Of a stretch of DNA of 27,062 nt, positions 1-7,064 are shown piece after piece. The notes beneath the pieces were generated by a model, which made no database searches, was not told where the DNA came from, and was given only the letters and a program-made list of their open reading frames with translations. Source of the stretch: a virus. The number at the start of each line of letters is the position of its first letter. The first letter of the stretch is position 1. The stretch spans positions 1 through 27,062 of IMG/VR virus record IMGVR_UViG_3300044640_000333; one strand, written 5' to 3'. Made by a program: the position numbers and the translations under genes.

Positions 1-117
1 GACACCGCGTACATTCAATTAAGAATTTCTAACTCCACGAAATCAGTGGGTGTTCTTTCAGGCAATGCCACTGCCGGATCAAGCTGGCGCACTCGGTTTG
101 AAGGCCGAATGATTTAA
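1..117 (+). CDS. Tail fibre protein, C-terminal fragment (5' truncated)
   Basis: The reading frame is open from base 1 and stops at TAA 115-117, giving the last 38 residues of a protein that begins outside the window. The fragment is rich in Ser, Thr, Asn and Gly (for example RISNSTKSVGVLSG), which fits a beta-structured fibre tip. The next gene starts 13 bases downstream in the same direction and encodes another fibre-like protein, so a tail fibre or receptor-binding role is inferred from context. The fragment is too short to assign a family. Confidence 0.6.
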   Translation, partial: DTAYIQLRISNSTKSVGVLSGNATAGSSWRTRFEGRMI

Positions 118-130
118 TTGGAGTAGAAAA

Positions 131-955
131 ATGGCAGATAAAAAAATCTCAGCGTTAACCGCAGCTACAACACCACTTGCAGGCACAGAAGTCTTGCCGA
201 TTGTGCAGGGTGGATCAACTGTAAAGGTTAGTATAGACAACGTGACCGCTGGCCGCACAGTTTCAATGTCTAAATTGGAAGCTGGTTTGGCCACTCTCGG
301 CACTACTGTCGCGCTTTCTGGACATCAGTTGACCGCTGAAGGCAATGGCGCGTATCTTGGTATAAATTGTACACCCGCTGCTGGATTTACGCTTGTTCGT
401 GGGTACAACTCAAGTGTTCAGAGATGGGCAGTTGGCCAGCAATCGGGCGGCGACTTTGACTATCTGGAGCTTATTTATGGCTCAACTAGGGGTGCGTTGT
501 TAGATGCCAACGGACTTACGGTGTCAAACAACAACCTCATAATCGGCACTGCTGGCAAAGGCATCGACTTCAGCGCAAACACGCACGCTGCTGGCATGAC
601 CAGCGAATTGCTGAACTGGTATGAAGAAGGTGTTTTTACACCAAACCAAGGTGGCGGACTAGTTGTCGTAGGTGCGTTTTCTTCATCTGGACGATACGTC
701 AGATACGGAAACATGATAACTGTTCAAGTTTTTCTTCAAGGAGCAACCAGCATTGCGTGGGCTTCGGGGGCTGCGGTACTATTTACAAACCTTCCATTTA
801 CCGCAAAAACTGGTTTTGAATGTACTGGCAGTGGACATAACTCAAACTACACGACCAGCTTTTCGGTTATCACCGCCGGCACAAACACAGTTTTTTCAGT
901 GGAAGCGCAAGGCGCTGTTGCAAATGTTAGCATAACGCTAACATATTTTGTGTAA
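131..955 (+). CDS. Tail fibre-like virion protein
   Basis: This 274-residue protein is preceded by a GGAG ribosome site. Its N-terminus (ISALTAATTPLAGTEVLPIV, then VSIDNVTAGR) is a short motif seen at the start of many podovirus virion and fibre proteins and may be an attachment segment. Around residues 156-165 it has NWYEEGVFTP, a version of the YEEGTWTP segment common in phage fibre C-terminal domains. The rest is Gly/Ser/Thr-rich beta structure with no catalytic motif. It lies directly upstream of the tailspike gene. A role in host adsorption is inferred; the exact position in the virion is unknown. Confidence 0.7.
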   Translation: MADKKISALTAATTPLAGTEVLPIVQGGSTVKVSIDNVTAGRTVSMSKLEAGLATLGTTVALSGHQLTAEGNGAYLGINCTPAAGFTLVRGYNSSVQRWAVGQQSGGDFDYLELIYGSTRGALLDANGLTVSNNNLIIGTAGKGIDFSANTHAAGMTSELLNWYEEGVFTPNQGGGLVVVGAFSSSGRYVRYGNMITVQVFLQGATSIAWASGAAVLFTNLPFTAKTGFECTGSGHNSNYTTSFSVITAGTNTVFSVEAQGAVANVSITLTYFV

Positions 956-964
956 GGATTTTTC

Positions 965-2536
965 ATGACGCTGACTAAAGCTACTTACTCAATGATTAAC
1001 GGCGCTGTTGTCAATGTGCTTGACTTCGGCGCGGTTGGCGATGGAACAGCCAATGACACAGCGGCTATTCAGGCAGCTATTGACTCGCTTTCTGTCACTT
1101 CATCGGCTACGAGTAATGGTAGCGGAACGGTATATTTTCCTGCTGGCAACTACCGTATCACAGACACAATTCGTATTGGGTATGGCATTACTCTTTTAGG
1201 CGATGGTGCTGGTGGCTATCCCTTTGTGGGCGCTAACGCACATATCAGCAGAATTACCGCTGACTTTGGCGCAAGCAACAGCAAATGGGCTATAGACAGC
1301 GCAACGTACATAACATCTACTGGCCTGCCAGTAGCGTACAATGCTTTTGTAGATGCTGCGATTGATACAACCTACAACAGCTTGCATAACGTAGCTATTA
1401 AAGGCTTGTACATATTTGACGCAAACGCAAGTTTGCAGACCAACGTAGTCTACGGGGCTATCCGTTTGATCGGTTGCCCTAACGCTATAATTTCTGACGT
1501 TAGCATTTTAGGATTTGGCGTTGGCGTCCAACTTAACACTTGTTTCGGCACGACCATCAGCAACATCACATCGCTGACAAACTATTATGGTTTGATGGCG
1601 TATAATGCGAACAACAACATTTCGGTTCAAGGTCAGTTCGATAAGATTATTGACCCAAGTGATTTGACGATTCCAGTAGGTAACATCCCATCATGGATGC
1701 CTACTGGGGCCAGTTTTACAACCGATTTTTATATGGACTCGTCTCACAACGCATCTACAAAAGGCGTGACGATTGCTGCGGCTGCGGCAGTTGGCTCAAA
1801 CTCTGCTACGATCAATGTCATTGGGCAATATTGGCAGGATACTGCGTTTCTGTTTAACAGCTATGCTAACACATTTGTAAGCCTGTACGCTGAAAACAAT
1901 AGGTGCGAAAATGTTTTGTCTTCAGCCCAATCCTCTTGGTCTGTTCTGAATATGCAGAACTTTACGTCTTCGGCATCATATGTCGTTGACGCTGGTTTGC
2001 AATCTGTCGGTTATATTAACATCGGCGGCAACAATCTTTCTGCGGACTTTTTCAACAACCTGTGGGGCAGTCTTTCTTCGGCTGATCCTTCGTATGTGCT
2101 TGTTGAAAATAAATCCAATACTCTGACTGCCTTTGCTATCCCAGACCATCCCCGCTTGCGGCGCGTTGCTGGTCAAGGCAGAGATACAGTTACGCCAACC
2201 GTTGCATCCAGCGCGGGTACAATTACATCGGTTACTAACGGCGAAGCTAGTTGGGTCAAAAACGGCAATCAGATAACAGTGTATTTCACGTTTACTGTGG
2301 CTGATAATGGTACTGGCTCCGCAACAATCACTGTCGAAGATGTTATGCCCTTCCCTTGTTCCAGCACAATAGGCGCAAGCGGAACCGCTGTAAGCAGCAC
2401 CGCTGGAATGTGCCTTGTTACGGCTGCGCCTACATTCAGCACTTTCGTAATTAGAAAATACGACAGCACATATCCTGCGGTTACTGGATCGGTGATTTAT
2501 GGTTCATTTACCTACTACGCAAGTTCAACGATATAG
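965..2536 (+). CDS. Tailspike with pectate-lyase-like beta-helix
   Basis: This 523-residue protein has an AAGGA ribosome site. Residues about 15-45 contain VNVLDFGAVGDGTANDTAAI, the hallmark start of the pectate-lyase superfamily (Pectate_lyase_3) beta-helix in phage tailspikes, followed by VYFPAGNYRI and a long Asn/Ile/Gly-rich repeat region typical of a right-handed helix. After about residue 410 a separate beta domain (SWVKNGNQITVYFTF) resembles the C-terminal domain of the preceding protein. It probably binds or cleaves a host surface polysaccharide. The catalytic residues and the sugar cannot be told from sequence. Confidence 0.85.
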   Translation: MTLTKATYSMINGAVVNVLDFGAVGDGTANDTAAIQAAIDSLSVTSSATSNGSGTVYFPAGNYRITDTIRIGYGITLLGDGAGGYPFVGANAHISRITADFGASNSKWAIDSATYITSTGLPVAYNAFVDAAIDTTYNSLHNVAIKGLYIFDANASLQTNVVYGAIRLIGCPNAIISDVSILGFGVGVQLNTCFGTTISNITSLTNYYGLMAYNANNNISVQGQFDKIIDPSDLTIPVGNIPSWMPTGASFTTDFYMDSSHNASTKGVTIAAAAAVGSNSATINVIGQYWQDTAFLFNSYANTFVSLYAENNRCENVLSSAQSSWSVLNMQNFTSSASYVVDAGLQSVGYINIGGNNLSADFFNNLWGSLSSADPSYVLVENKSNTLTAFAIPDHPRLRRVAGQGRDTVTPTVASSAGTITSVTNGEASWVKNGNQITVYFTFTVADNGTGSATITVEDVMPFPCSSTIGASGTAVSSTAGMCLVTAAPTFSTFVIRKYDSTYPAVTGSVIYGSFTYYASSTI

Positions 2537-2579
2537 TGCCTAACAAGATTGCCAGACTGCATCAAATGAGTGAGACAAA

Positions 2580-2762
2580 ATGAACACGATTGACAAAACA
2601 CAGGCTCAACTCAACACTCATGAAGAAGTCTGTGCATTTAGATACGAAAGCATCTGCGCCAGGATGAAGCGCCTAGAAAGTATTGGCATCACTGCTTGTG
2701 GCACAATCATTATGTTGTTAATTGGCATTTTGTTAAGCATCTTACTCAAAGGTACTCCATGA
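2580..2762 (+). CDS. Small single-span membrane protein, possible holin
   Basis: A 60-residue protein with a polar N-terminal half containing a possible coiled-coil start (ICARMKRLESIGI) and one strong hydrophobic segment at about residues 36-56. Its TGA overlaps the ATG of the endolysin gene (ATGA), so the two are probably translated together. Small membrane proteins of this layout stand immediately before endolysins in many podoviruses and are candidates for holin or antiholin. A second holin-like gene lies further on, so this one could be a regulator of lysis. Function is inferred from position and topology only. Confidence 0.65.
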   Translation: MNTIDKTQAQLNTHEEVCAFRYESICARMKRLESIGITACGTIIMLLIGILLSILLKGTP

Positions 2763-3196
2763 GTATAATTCTTGGTCAACGTAGCCTTTCACGGCTTGAG
2801 GGTGTCCACCCTGATCTAGTGCGCGTTGTAAAGAAGGCTGCGACAATATCTGACTTGGACTTTACTGTGCTTGAGGGTCTCCGCACTCTTGAACGGCAAC
2901 GTAAATTGGTTGCAGAGGGCGCATCAAGGACAATGAAGTCTCGCCACCTTACTGGACACGCTGTTGACCTAGCGCCGCTGATTGACGGGAAAGTGTCATG
3001 GGACTGGCCTATTTACCATAGACTAGCTGAAGTTATGCGGGAAGCATCTTTAGCCGAAAAGATTCCAATCCGTTGGGGCGGAACTTGGAAATTGCTGTCC
3101 GCCATAAATGGGCCTATAACTGCTAAAATTCTTAGTCGGTCGTTTCCTGATGGGCCACATTTTGAGATCGACCCGAAGAAGTATCCTCACAAATGA
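2759..3196 (+). CDS. Endolysin, M15-type L,D/D,D-peptidase
   Basis: With the start at ATG 2759 (AAAGG upstream, overlapping the previous stop) the protein is 145 residues. It carries the zinc ligands of the M15/VanY peptidase family: SRHLTGHAVD gives H63 and D70, and GPHFEID gives H134. It should cleave the peptide part of peptidoglycan at the end of infection. There is no signal peptide, so export needs a holin, consistent with membrane-protein genes on both sides. The frame is open further upstream, but that extension lies inside the preceding gene. The 3' end overlaps the antisense HNH gene by 10 bases. Confidence 0.92.
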   Translation: MSIILGQRSLSRLEGVHPDLVRVVKKAATISDLDFTVLEGLRTLERQRKLVAEGASRTMKSRHLTGHAVDLAPLIDGKVSWDWPIYHRLAEVMREASLAEKIPIRWGGTWKLLSAINGPITAKILSRSFPDGPHFEIDPKKYPHK

Positions 3197-3702
3197 GACC
3201 AGTTGATACCTCTGTTTATAAGCCTGACCATAGCGGCACTCACAGGATAGCTTTCAGCTACTTCTTTCGCAGGTCTGGTGTCTTTTCGTATTGCAAGAAC
3301 CTGCTTGTCGGTAAGTTTTGCCATGCCATGTGCTTCACCCAATGGGTGAATACCCATACGAATGTTGTCCGCAATATTCTGTTTGCGCGTTCCCCAGTAA
3401 AGGTTATCGGCGCAGTTATTGCTTTTATTGCCATCACGATGACACACTTCGTGCTTAGGTGGACATGGGCCACTAAATACCAAAGTCACCAAGCGATGAA
3501 CATACGCATTCCGTTTGCGCCCTTCTTTGCCAAGCTTAACCGTATGGTATCCAGTAGGGCGAATATAGGGCAGGATTACTTTCTCTGGCGTGACCCGCTG
3601 ACTGTTGCCAAAAGACACTATTCGTGAGAGACTTCGAATCTGCCCTTTATCAGAGACTTCGTAAAGCCCTTCGTATTCTGGTATAGGTTTCCAAGTTTCC
3701 AT
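3187..3702 (-). CDS. HNH homing endonuclease (NUMOD4-HNH)
   Basis: A 171-residue protein on the strand opposite to the lysis genes. Residues 1-27 (WKPIPEYEGLYEVSDKGQIR) match the NUMOD4 DNA-binding module. Residues about 67-112 hold the HNH nuclease core: VHRLVTLVF, HEVCHRDGNKSNN and NLYWGT. The C-terminal part (AKLTDKQVLAIRKD onwards) looks like a small helix-turn-helix region. No strong ribosome site is visible. This is a free-standing, selfish homing endonuclease of the kind common in phages; it would cut allelic sites lacking the gene. It does not interrupt any reading frame visible here. Confidence 0.9.
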   Translation of the reverse strand: METWKPIPEYEGLYEVSDKGQIRSLSRIVSFGNSQRVTPEKVILPYIRPTGYHTVKLGKEGRKRNAYVHRLVTLVFSGPCPPKHEVCHRDGNKSNNCADNLYWGTRKQNIADNIRMGIHPLGEAHGMAKLTDKQVLAIRKDTRPAKEVAESYPVSAAMVRLINRGINWSHL

Positions 3703-3748
3703 GTGCGGTAGTTACCATATGAGGCCCATCGAGTAAAGGAAAAATGAC

Positions 3749-3931
3749 ATGAATAAAGATCAATTGTTTGGAATCGTTCGTACACTTGCTGCTGCTGGCT
3801 TTGGCTATCTTGCTGGTAAAGGTCTGATTGATGGCGCAACGGCTGAAGCATTGGCTGGCGCGGTTGCCACTATCGGCGTTGCTGTATGGTCTGTGATAAG
3901 CAAAAAAACTGTAGTTGAATCCGCAGAGTAA
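3749..3931 (+). CDS. Holin, Pam3-gp28-like
   Basis: A 60-residue protein with two hydrophobic stretches (about 11-24 and 34-50) separated by a short turn containing KGLIDGATAEALAGA. The pattern IVRTLAAAGFGYLAGKGLID followed by a second alanine-rich span is the pattern of the Pam3-gp28 family of putative phage holins. It should form inner-membrane lesions that release the endolysin. Ribosome site AAAGGA lies before the start. Its stop overlaps the start of the i-spanin gene (TAATG). The homing endonuclease gene separates it from the endolysin. Confidence 0.8.
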   Translation: MNKDQLFGIVRTLAAAGFGYLAGKGLIDGATAEALAGAVATIGVAVWSVISKKTVVESAE

Positions 3932-4143
3932 TGAAGTTTCTGACGCTCTTGCTGGGCATTCTGGACAAGCTGTTGGGTGCTTGGGCGGAAAGCCGTTGGA
4001 AGCAGCAAGGGCGTCAGGAAACTATCAAGGAAACGAACGATGCCATCAATGAGCAAATCGCACTTGGTGAAGCTGCCATCATTACTCCTGATCCTGAGCG
4101 CACTGAGCGGCTGCGCGACCGTTTCGACCGTTCCCGTAAATAG
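3931..4143 (+). CDS. i-spanin (Rz-like), short
   Basis: A 70-residue protein with an N-terminal hydrophobic segment (MKFLTLLLGILDKLLG) followed by a charged, helical, probably coiled-coil region (QGRQETIKETNDAINEQI) and a basic end (RDRFDRSRK). That is the topology of an inner-membrane spanin subunit, although it is shorter than lambda Rz (153 residues). An overlapping +1-frame lipoprotein gene inside its 3' half is the classic Rz/Rz1 arrangement and is the main support. Start and previous stop overlap (TAATG), which suggests coupled translation with the holin. Confidence 0.75.
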   Translation: MKFLTLLLGILDKLLGAWAESRWKQQGRQETIKETNDAINEQIALGEAAIITPDPERTERLRDRFDRSRK

Positions 4144-4273
4144 CTACTGCGCTATTGCAAAACCTATCACCTATGACGCAAAGCAAGACACGCCTGAAAC
4201 GGTAGCAGAAGTCGAGCTCCATAATAGCGTATTTATTTGCTTATGCGAGGCTGATTGTCCGAAAGGCAAGTAA
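4040..4273 (+). CDS. o-spanin lipoprotein (Rz1-like), nested in Rz
   Basis: The start at ATG 4040 is chosen because AAGGA lies eight bases upstream and because it gives a clean lipoprotein signal: K-rich start, hydrophobic LPSLLLILSA, lipobox LSGC with the lipidated Cys at residue 25. The mature protein is about 53 residues. It should anchor in the outer membrane and join the i-spanin across the periplasm to fuse the membranes at lysis. Its 5' part overlaps the i-spanin gene in another frame. The mature part has four further Cys residues, more than usual for Rz1. Its TAA directly abuts the next ATG. Confidence 0.85.
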   Translation: MPSMSKSHLVKLPSLLLILSALSGCATVSTVPVNSYCAIAKPITYDAKQDTPETVAEVELHNSVFICLCEADCPKGK

Positions 4274-5452
4274 ATGGCTTTCCCATTAAAAATAGATGAA
4301 GCGTTGTTTCAATATGCAACGCCCCGCCAGCGCGAGGTGCTTGAAGCAGTTAATCTACATGGAAGCGCCAAAGCCGCCTCTATTGCATTAGGTATCAATG
4401 TGGGCGCAGCAAGTGACGCCTATGTTGCAGTGAAAAAGAAAGCGGAGTTGCGGGGATACTCTCCTAGTCATAATTTCACGCGACCCGTGCCAGAAGGTTA
4501 TGTCACAAAAGGCGTATCGACCTATTATAATGCTGAAGGCAAACCATCTGGTCAATGGGTAAAGGCATCATTGACGCATGAGGCGCTCATAGAAGCCCTG
4601 AGAGAGACAGTTGATGGATTTAAGGATCAAATAGACCCAGCAAGCGTTATCGTTGCTCCTGAGGCTTCTGACGAGCTTCTATGCAACCTTTATACGTTTA
4701 CGGATTACCATTTAGGTATGCTGGCGTGGCATCAAGAGGGTGGAAGCGATTGGAATGTATCGCTGGCAGAAAAAACTATTCTTGCTGCACTTGCTCAGAT
4801 GATCAATCAAAGCCCCCAGGCGCACACGGCAGTATTAAATATTCAGGGAGACTTTCTGCATACGGATGGCAAGACACCTGTAACGCCAGCAAGCAAACAC
4901 GTTCTGGATGCTGATAGCCGATTCCCAAAGATTCGCAGGGCAGCAATCCGCATCATTCGATCACTGGTAGCTATATCTTTGCAGCGCCATCAGGAAGTGT
5001 ATCTGATTATAGCAGAAGGCAATCACGACGAAGAAAGCAGCGGCTGGCTATCTGATTTGTTTGCTGTGCATTACGAGGAAGAACCTCGCGTCACTGTCAG
5101 CGATAGCGTTCTACCATTCTATGTGTTTGAATGGGGCAACACCATGCTAGGCGTTCATCATGGGCATAAGGTCAAGAATGAATCCCTACCGCTCTTGTTT
5201 GCGGCACAGTTTCCCCAGCAATGGGGCAGAACCACCCGCAGAGAGATACACTGCGGTCACAGACACCACAGGGACGAGAAAGAGTATAATGGGGTAACAG
5301 TCGTTCAGCATCCAACCTTGGCAGCGCGTGATGCTTATGCGGCGCGTGGAGGCTGGATTGCTGATCGAGCAGCCTGGGCAATAACGTACCATAAAAAATA
5401 CGGAGCCGTAGGGCGGGTGATGATTACCACTGAGATGCTCGAGGTAGCTTAA
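4274..5452 (+). CDS. Calcineurin-like metallophosphoesterase with N-terminal HTH
   Basis: This 392-residue protein has the full set of metallophosphoesterase metal-binding motifs in order: D144-x-H146 (TDYH), G192-D193, GNHDE at 249-253, HHGH at 295-298 and GHRHH at 328-332. Residues about 12-60 (TPRQREVLEAVNLHG, then AASIALGINVGAASDAYVAV) resemble a LuxR/terminase-like helix-turn-helix, which suggests a DNA-linked substrate. The gene directly abuts the o-spanin stop, so it is expressed with the lysis genes. A nuclease or phosphodiesterase activity is inferred; the substrate is unknown. It is not a known lysis component. Confidence 0.85.
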   Translation: MAFPLKIDEALFQYATPRQREVLEAVNLHGSAKAASIALGINVGAASDAYVAVKKKAELRGYSPSHNFTRPVPEGYVTKGVSTYYNAEGKPSGQWVKASLTHEALIEALRETVDGFKDQIDPASVIVAPEASDELLCNLYTFTDYHLGMLAWHQEGGSDWNVSLAEKTILAALAQMINQSPQAHTAVLNIQGDFLHTDGKTPVTPASKHVLDADSRFPKIRRAAIRIIRSLVAISLQRHQEVYLIIAEGNHDEESSGWLSDLFAVHYEEEPRVTVSDSVLPFYVFEWGNTMLGVHHGHKVKNESLPLLFAAQFPQQWGRTTRREIHCGHRHHRDEKEYNGVTVVQHPTLAARDAYAARGGWIADRAAWAITYHKKYGAVGRVMITTEMLEVA

Positions 5453-5552
5453 TGTTGTTTGAAGTGCATATCCCGTAAACCCAAGCTGTGCGCCTGTTTG
5501 CGAAATATTCTTGTTAGAAAATCGACATGATTGATAATTGACGGTTTATAAA

Positions 5553-5732
5553 TCAATCTTCACCAATATAATAAAGCAACCATTTTAGCGCCTTAACGTC
5601 TTTCTTATACGTTTTGGCATCTTCTGGGTGAACGTAAAGTGAGGCTGCGTTGTGCTGCACTGACTCCAGTGTTTCCTTCAACCATGCGCGGACTATGCCG
5701 TCCAACTGGTTTGGGTCTACTTCAATCATCAT
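5553..5732 (-). CDS. Small hypothetical protein, 59 aa
   Basis: Read on the minus strand, ATGATG at 5732 opens a 59-residue frame ending in TGA at 5553. The peptide (MMIEVDPNQLDGIVRAWLK, ending KWLLYYIGED) is amphipathic and acidic at the start, with no membrane segment or cysteine. Its start overlaps the stop of the upstream gene (ATGATGATTGA), the same coupling seen throughout this minus-strand cassette, which is why I accept it as real. It is the last gene of the leftward early unit. Function unknown. Confidence 0.7.
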   Translation of the reverse strand: MMIEVDPNQLDGIVRAWLKETLESVQHNAASLYVHPEDAKTYKKDVKALKWLLYYIGED

Positions 5733-6039
5733 TTGCTTTGCTCCTTATCTCCAGCCCACGAGCTTCTAGTGCGGCGCGAAAGTCTTCTGCATCTGGCATA
5801 AACCCGCCAAAATCTTTCAGCACCTCTACCAGCGGGTCAGGCTTGGTCGCAGGGATGATGCCCTGCATGACTGAGCGTGTGCAGCCATCGTAATAGCCTT
5901 GGTCATAACCATACTGGCGGTGATGGGCGAACGCTTGTGCAATAGCCTCTTGGTCATCAATAATTGTATTCACCCAAAGAATACTTTCCATTGCATATCT
6001 ATCCGCTTGCGTCACTGCGCTGTCTTTATCATCGGTCAT
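5722..6039 (-). CDS. Hypothetical early protein, 105 aa
   Basis: A soluble, acidic 105-residue protein with no recognised domain. It contains a Tyr/Gly-rich patch (HHRQYGYDQGYYDGC) at about residues 40-54 and a C-terminal helical part (DAEDFRAALEARGLEIRSK). A GGGATAGG ribosome site lies before the ATG, four bases downstream of the upstream gene's stop. It belongs to the run of small leftward genes behind the promoter at 6979-7007. Such genes are usually early host-takeover factors, but that is inference from position. Confidence 0.7.
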   Translation of the reverse strand: MTDDKDSAVTQADRYAMESILWVNTIIDDQEAIAQAFAHHRQYGYDQGYYDGCTRSVMQGIIPATKPDPLVEVLKDFGGFMPDAEDFRAALEARGLEIRSKANDD

Positions 6040-6043
6040 TTGC

Positions 6044-6235
6044 CTATCCCAATCTAGTTATAAACGTCAGTCCCTTGACCACATCTGTGCGGCACTTAAA
6101 CGCCTTGCCATTGCGAATACCATACTGGCTAACGTTACGGCTGGTGCGCTTGGCACAACCCCTTTCCGTTGCTGGCATAGTCTCTACATCACCGATAACC
6201 ATTCTTCCCATTGGATACGTCATTGGGCGACTCAT
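6044..6235 (-). CDS. Small hypothetical protein, 63 aa
   Basis: A basic 63-residue protein (MSRPMTYPMGRMVIGDVETM at the start, then a run rich in Arg, Lys and Ser around residues 28-50). No domain is recognised; the basic middle could bind nucleic acid. Its ATG overlaps the TGA of the upstream 45-codon gene (ATGA), which supports the start. Two Cys residues (27 and 48) are too far apart to be a simple zinc knuckle. Function unknown. Confidence 0.65.
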   Translation of the reverse strand: MSRPMTYPMGRMVIGDVETMPATERGCAKRTSRNVSQYGIRNGKAFKCRTDVVKGLTFITRLG

Positions 6236-6369
6236 TTATTTGATTCCTTTTCTCGCTCTGCGCGTCTTTCCGCAAATGTCTTTCCGTCTAATCCTCTAAG
6301 TGGCCATGCGCTCTCAGAAGATACGCGATACGTCTTGCCTAAAGGCGCTGCTTGTGCTGGTTTAATCAT
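6232..6369 (-). CDS. Small hypothetical protein, 45 aa
   Basis: A 45-residue frame (MIKPAQAAPLGKTYRVSSES, ending AERRAEREKESNK) that fills exactly the gap between its neighbours. Its ATG overlaps the upstream stop (GATGATTAA) and its TGA overlaps the downstream ATG (ATGA). The C-terminal third is a highly charged helix with Arg/Glu repeats. The double overlap is the evidence that it is translated. No family is recognised. Confidence 0.65.
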   Translation of the reverse strand: MIKPAQAAPLGKTYRVSSESAWPLRGLDGKTFAERRAEREKESNK

Positions 6370-6550
6370 CTGCCAATACCTCTGGTGCTGGCTGCAAGCC
6401 TTCCATAAACTTTGCCCAGATCGCTAAAGCGCCTATTATGAATGGGCCATCATCCTGCTCACCATCTCTGATTTGGCGGATAAATTCTGGGTTGCCGTGC
6501 ATCATTTGAACATGATCCGCGACGATGTTTCTAAGTTCGATCAATGTCAT
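6362..6550 (-). CDS. Small hypothetical early protein, 62 aa
   Basis: The start at 6550 is chosen over an upstream ATG at 6586 because GGAGAGGA lies at a good distance before it and the longer form would run through the preceding mini-gene. The 62-residue product (MTLIELRNIVADHVQMMHGN at the start) is acidic and helical, with a mildly hydrophobic stretch IIGALAIWAKFMEG near residues 38-51 that is more like an amphipathic helix than a membrane span. Function unknown. Confidence 0.7.
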   Translation of the reverse strand: MTLIELRNIVADHVQMMHGNPEFIRQIRDGEQDDGPFIIGALAIWAKFMEGLQPAPEVLADD

Positions 6551-6551
6551 C

Positions 6552-6641
6552 TTAAAATGTCCTCTCCGTTGCAAACATAATAACAACCAAAACCAACCAT
6601 ATTGCGGTCAGCCAAAATTGAACTGGTGATATTTTCTTCAT
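6552..6641 (-). CDS. 29-aa single-span membrane peptide
   Basis: ATG at 6641 follows a strong GGGGAG ribosome site and opens a 29-codon frame ending in TAA at 6552. The product is almost entirely one hydrophobic helix (FWLTAIWLVLVVIMFA) with a basic N-terminus (MKK) and a charged C-terminus (TERTF), a standard layout for an inner-membrane micro-protein with N-in topology. The GGAG of the next gene is embedded in its 3' end. It could inhibit a host membrane protein or act in lysis timing; this is inference. Confidence 0.6.
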   Translation of the reverse strand: MKKISPVQFWLTAIWLVLVVIMFATERTF

Positions 6642-6642
6642 G

Positions 6643-6933
6643 TCAAACTCCCCTTGACGTTAGATAATCAAAGCGTCCGCCATCATAATCATCTGGCTCG
6701 TCCGTGCTATGCAGTTTAAATTCTTCCAGCGTTCCCATTGGATCGCAATCAAAGTCGGTAATGACCTCAAGTAGCTCCATGTGCAGATGTTCTGCAATTT
6801 CTGGGCGGGTGCTGATATATTGGCCGTGGCCGCTTTTAAGCTTTAATTGCTCAAGCCAATCCTTGTGGATGGCATTGATAGCTGTCAGCGCGTCAATTGC
6901 AGCTTGGGCTAGTTCGTTGATGCTTTGTGTCAT
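6643..6933 (-). CDS. Hypothetical early protein, 96 aa
   Basis: The start at 6933 is chosen because GGAGAG precedes it and because the longer frame to 6993 would begin at or above the promoter -10 element. The product is a soluble acidic protein with helical N-terminal sequence (INELAQAAIDALTAINAIHK) and an acidic C-terminal region (DEPDDYDGGRFDYL). It is the first gene behind the promoter at 6979-7007. No family recognised. Confidence 0.7.
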   Translation of the reverse strand: MTQSINELAQAAIDALTAINAIHKDWLEQLKLKSGHGQYISTRPEIAEHLHMELLEVITDFDCDPMGTLEEFKLHSTDEPDDYDGGRFDYLTSRGV

Positions 6934-6978
6934 GCTACTCTCCGTATTGGCGGGGCAAGGCCCCTTGGTTGATGCCCT

Positions 6979-7007
6979 CTTATAAAAAGCCATTTATTAT
7001 ATGTAAA
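6979..7007 (-). promoter_or_regulatory. Sigma70-type promoter for the mini-gene cassette
   Basis: On the minus strand there is a -35 element TTTACA (7002-7007), a 17-base spacer and a -10 element TATAAG (6979-6984), each one base from consensus. Transcription would begin near 6972, about 40 bases before the gene at 6933, and just after the terminator that ends the upstream unit. Position and spacing make this the best promoter candidate in the window. Confidence 0.6.
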
Positions 7008-7033
7008 CAACTTTTTTCATCTAACATAAAAAT

Positions 7034-7064
7034 AATGGCGGGAAGCGCATTGCCACCCGCCATT
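7034..7064 (-). terminator. Intrinsic terminator of the recombination unit
   Basis: A perfect 9-base inverted repeat AATGGCGGG / CCCGCCATT with a 13-base loop lies just past the stop of the 77-aa gene at 7068. Read on the minus strand it is followed by TATTTTTATG, a T-rich tail. It separates the SSB-containing transcript from the downstream promoter at 6979-7007. Confidence 0.7.

Noticed and set aside
3193-3627. 144-codon plus-strand frame within the HNH gene region
   Set aside because: It lies opposite a clear HNH endonuclease with intact motifs, has an unlikely amino acid composition and no ribosome site.
5529-5558. GATTGAT / ATCAATC inverted repeat between the convergent ends at 5452 and 5553
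   Set aside because: Only 7 A/T-rich pairs with a 16-base loop and no T tract, so it cannot be called a terminator with confidence. The 100 bases between the two genes show nothing else.
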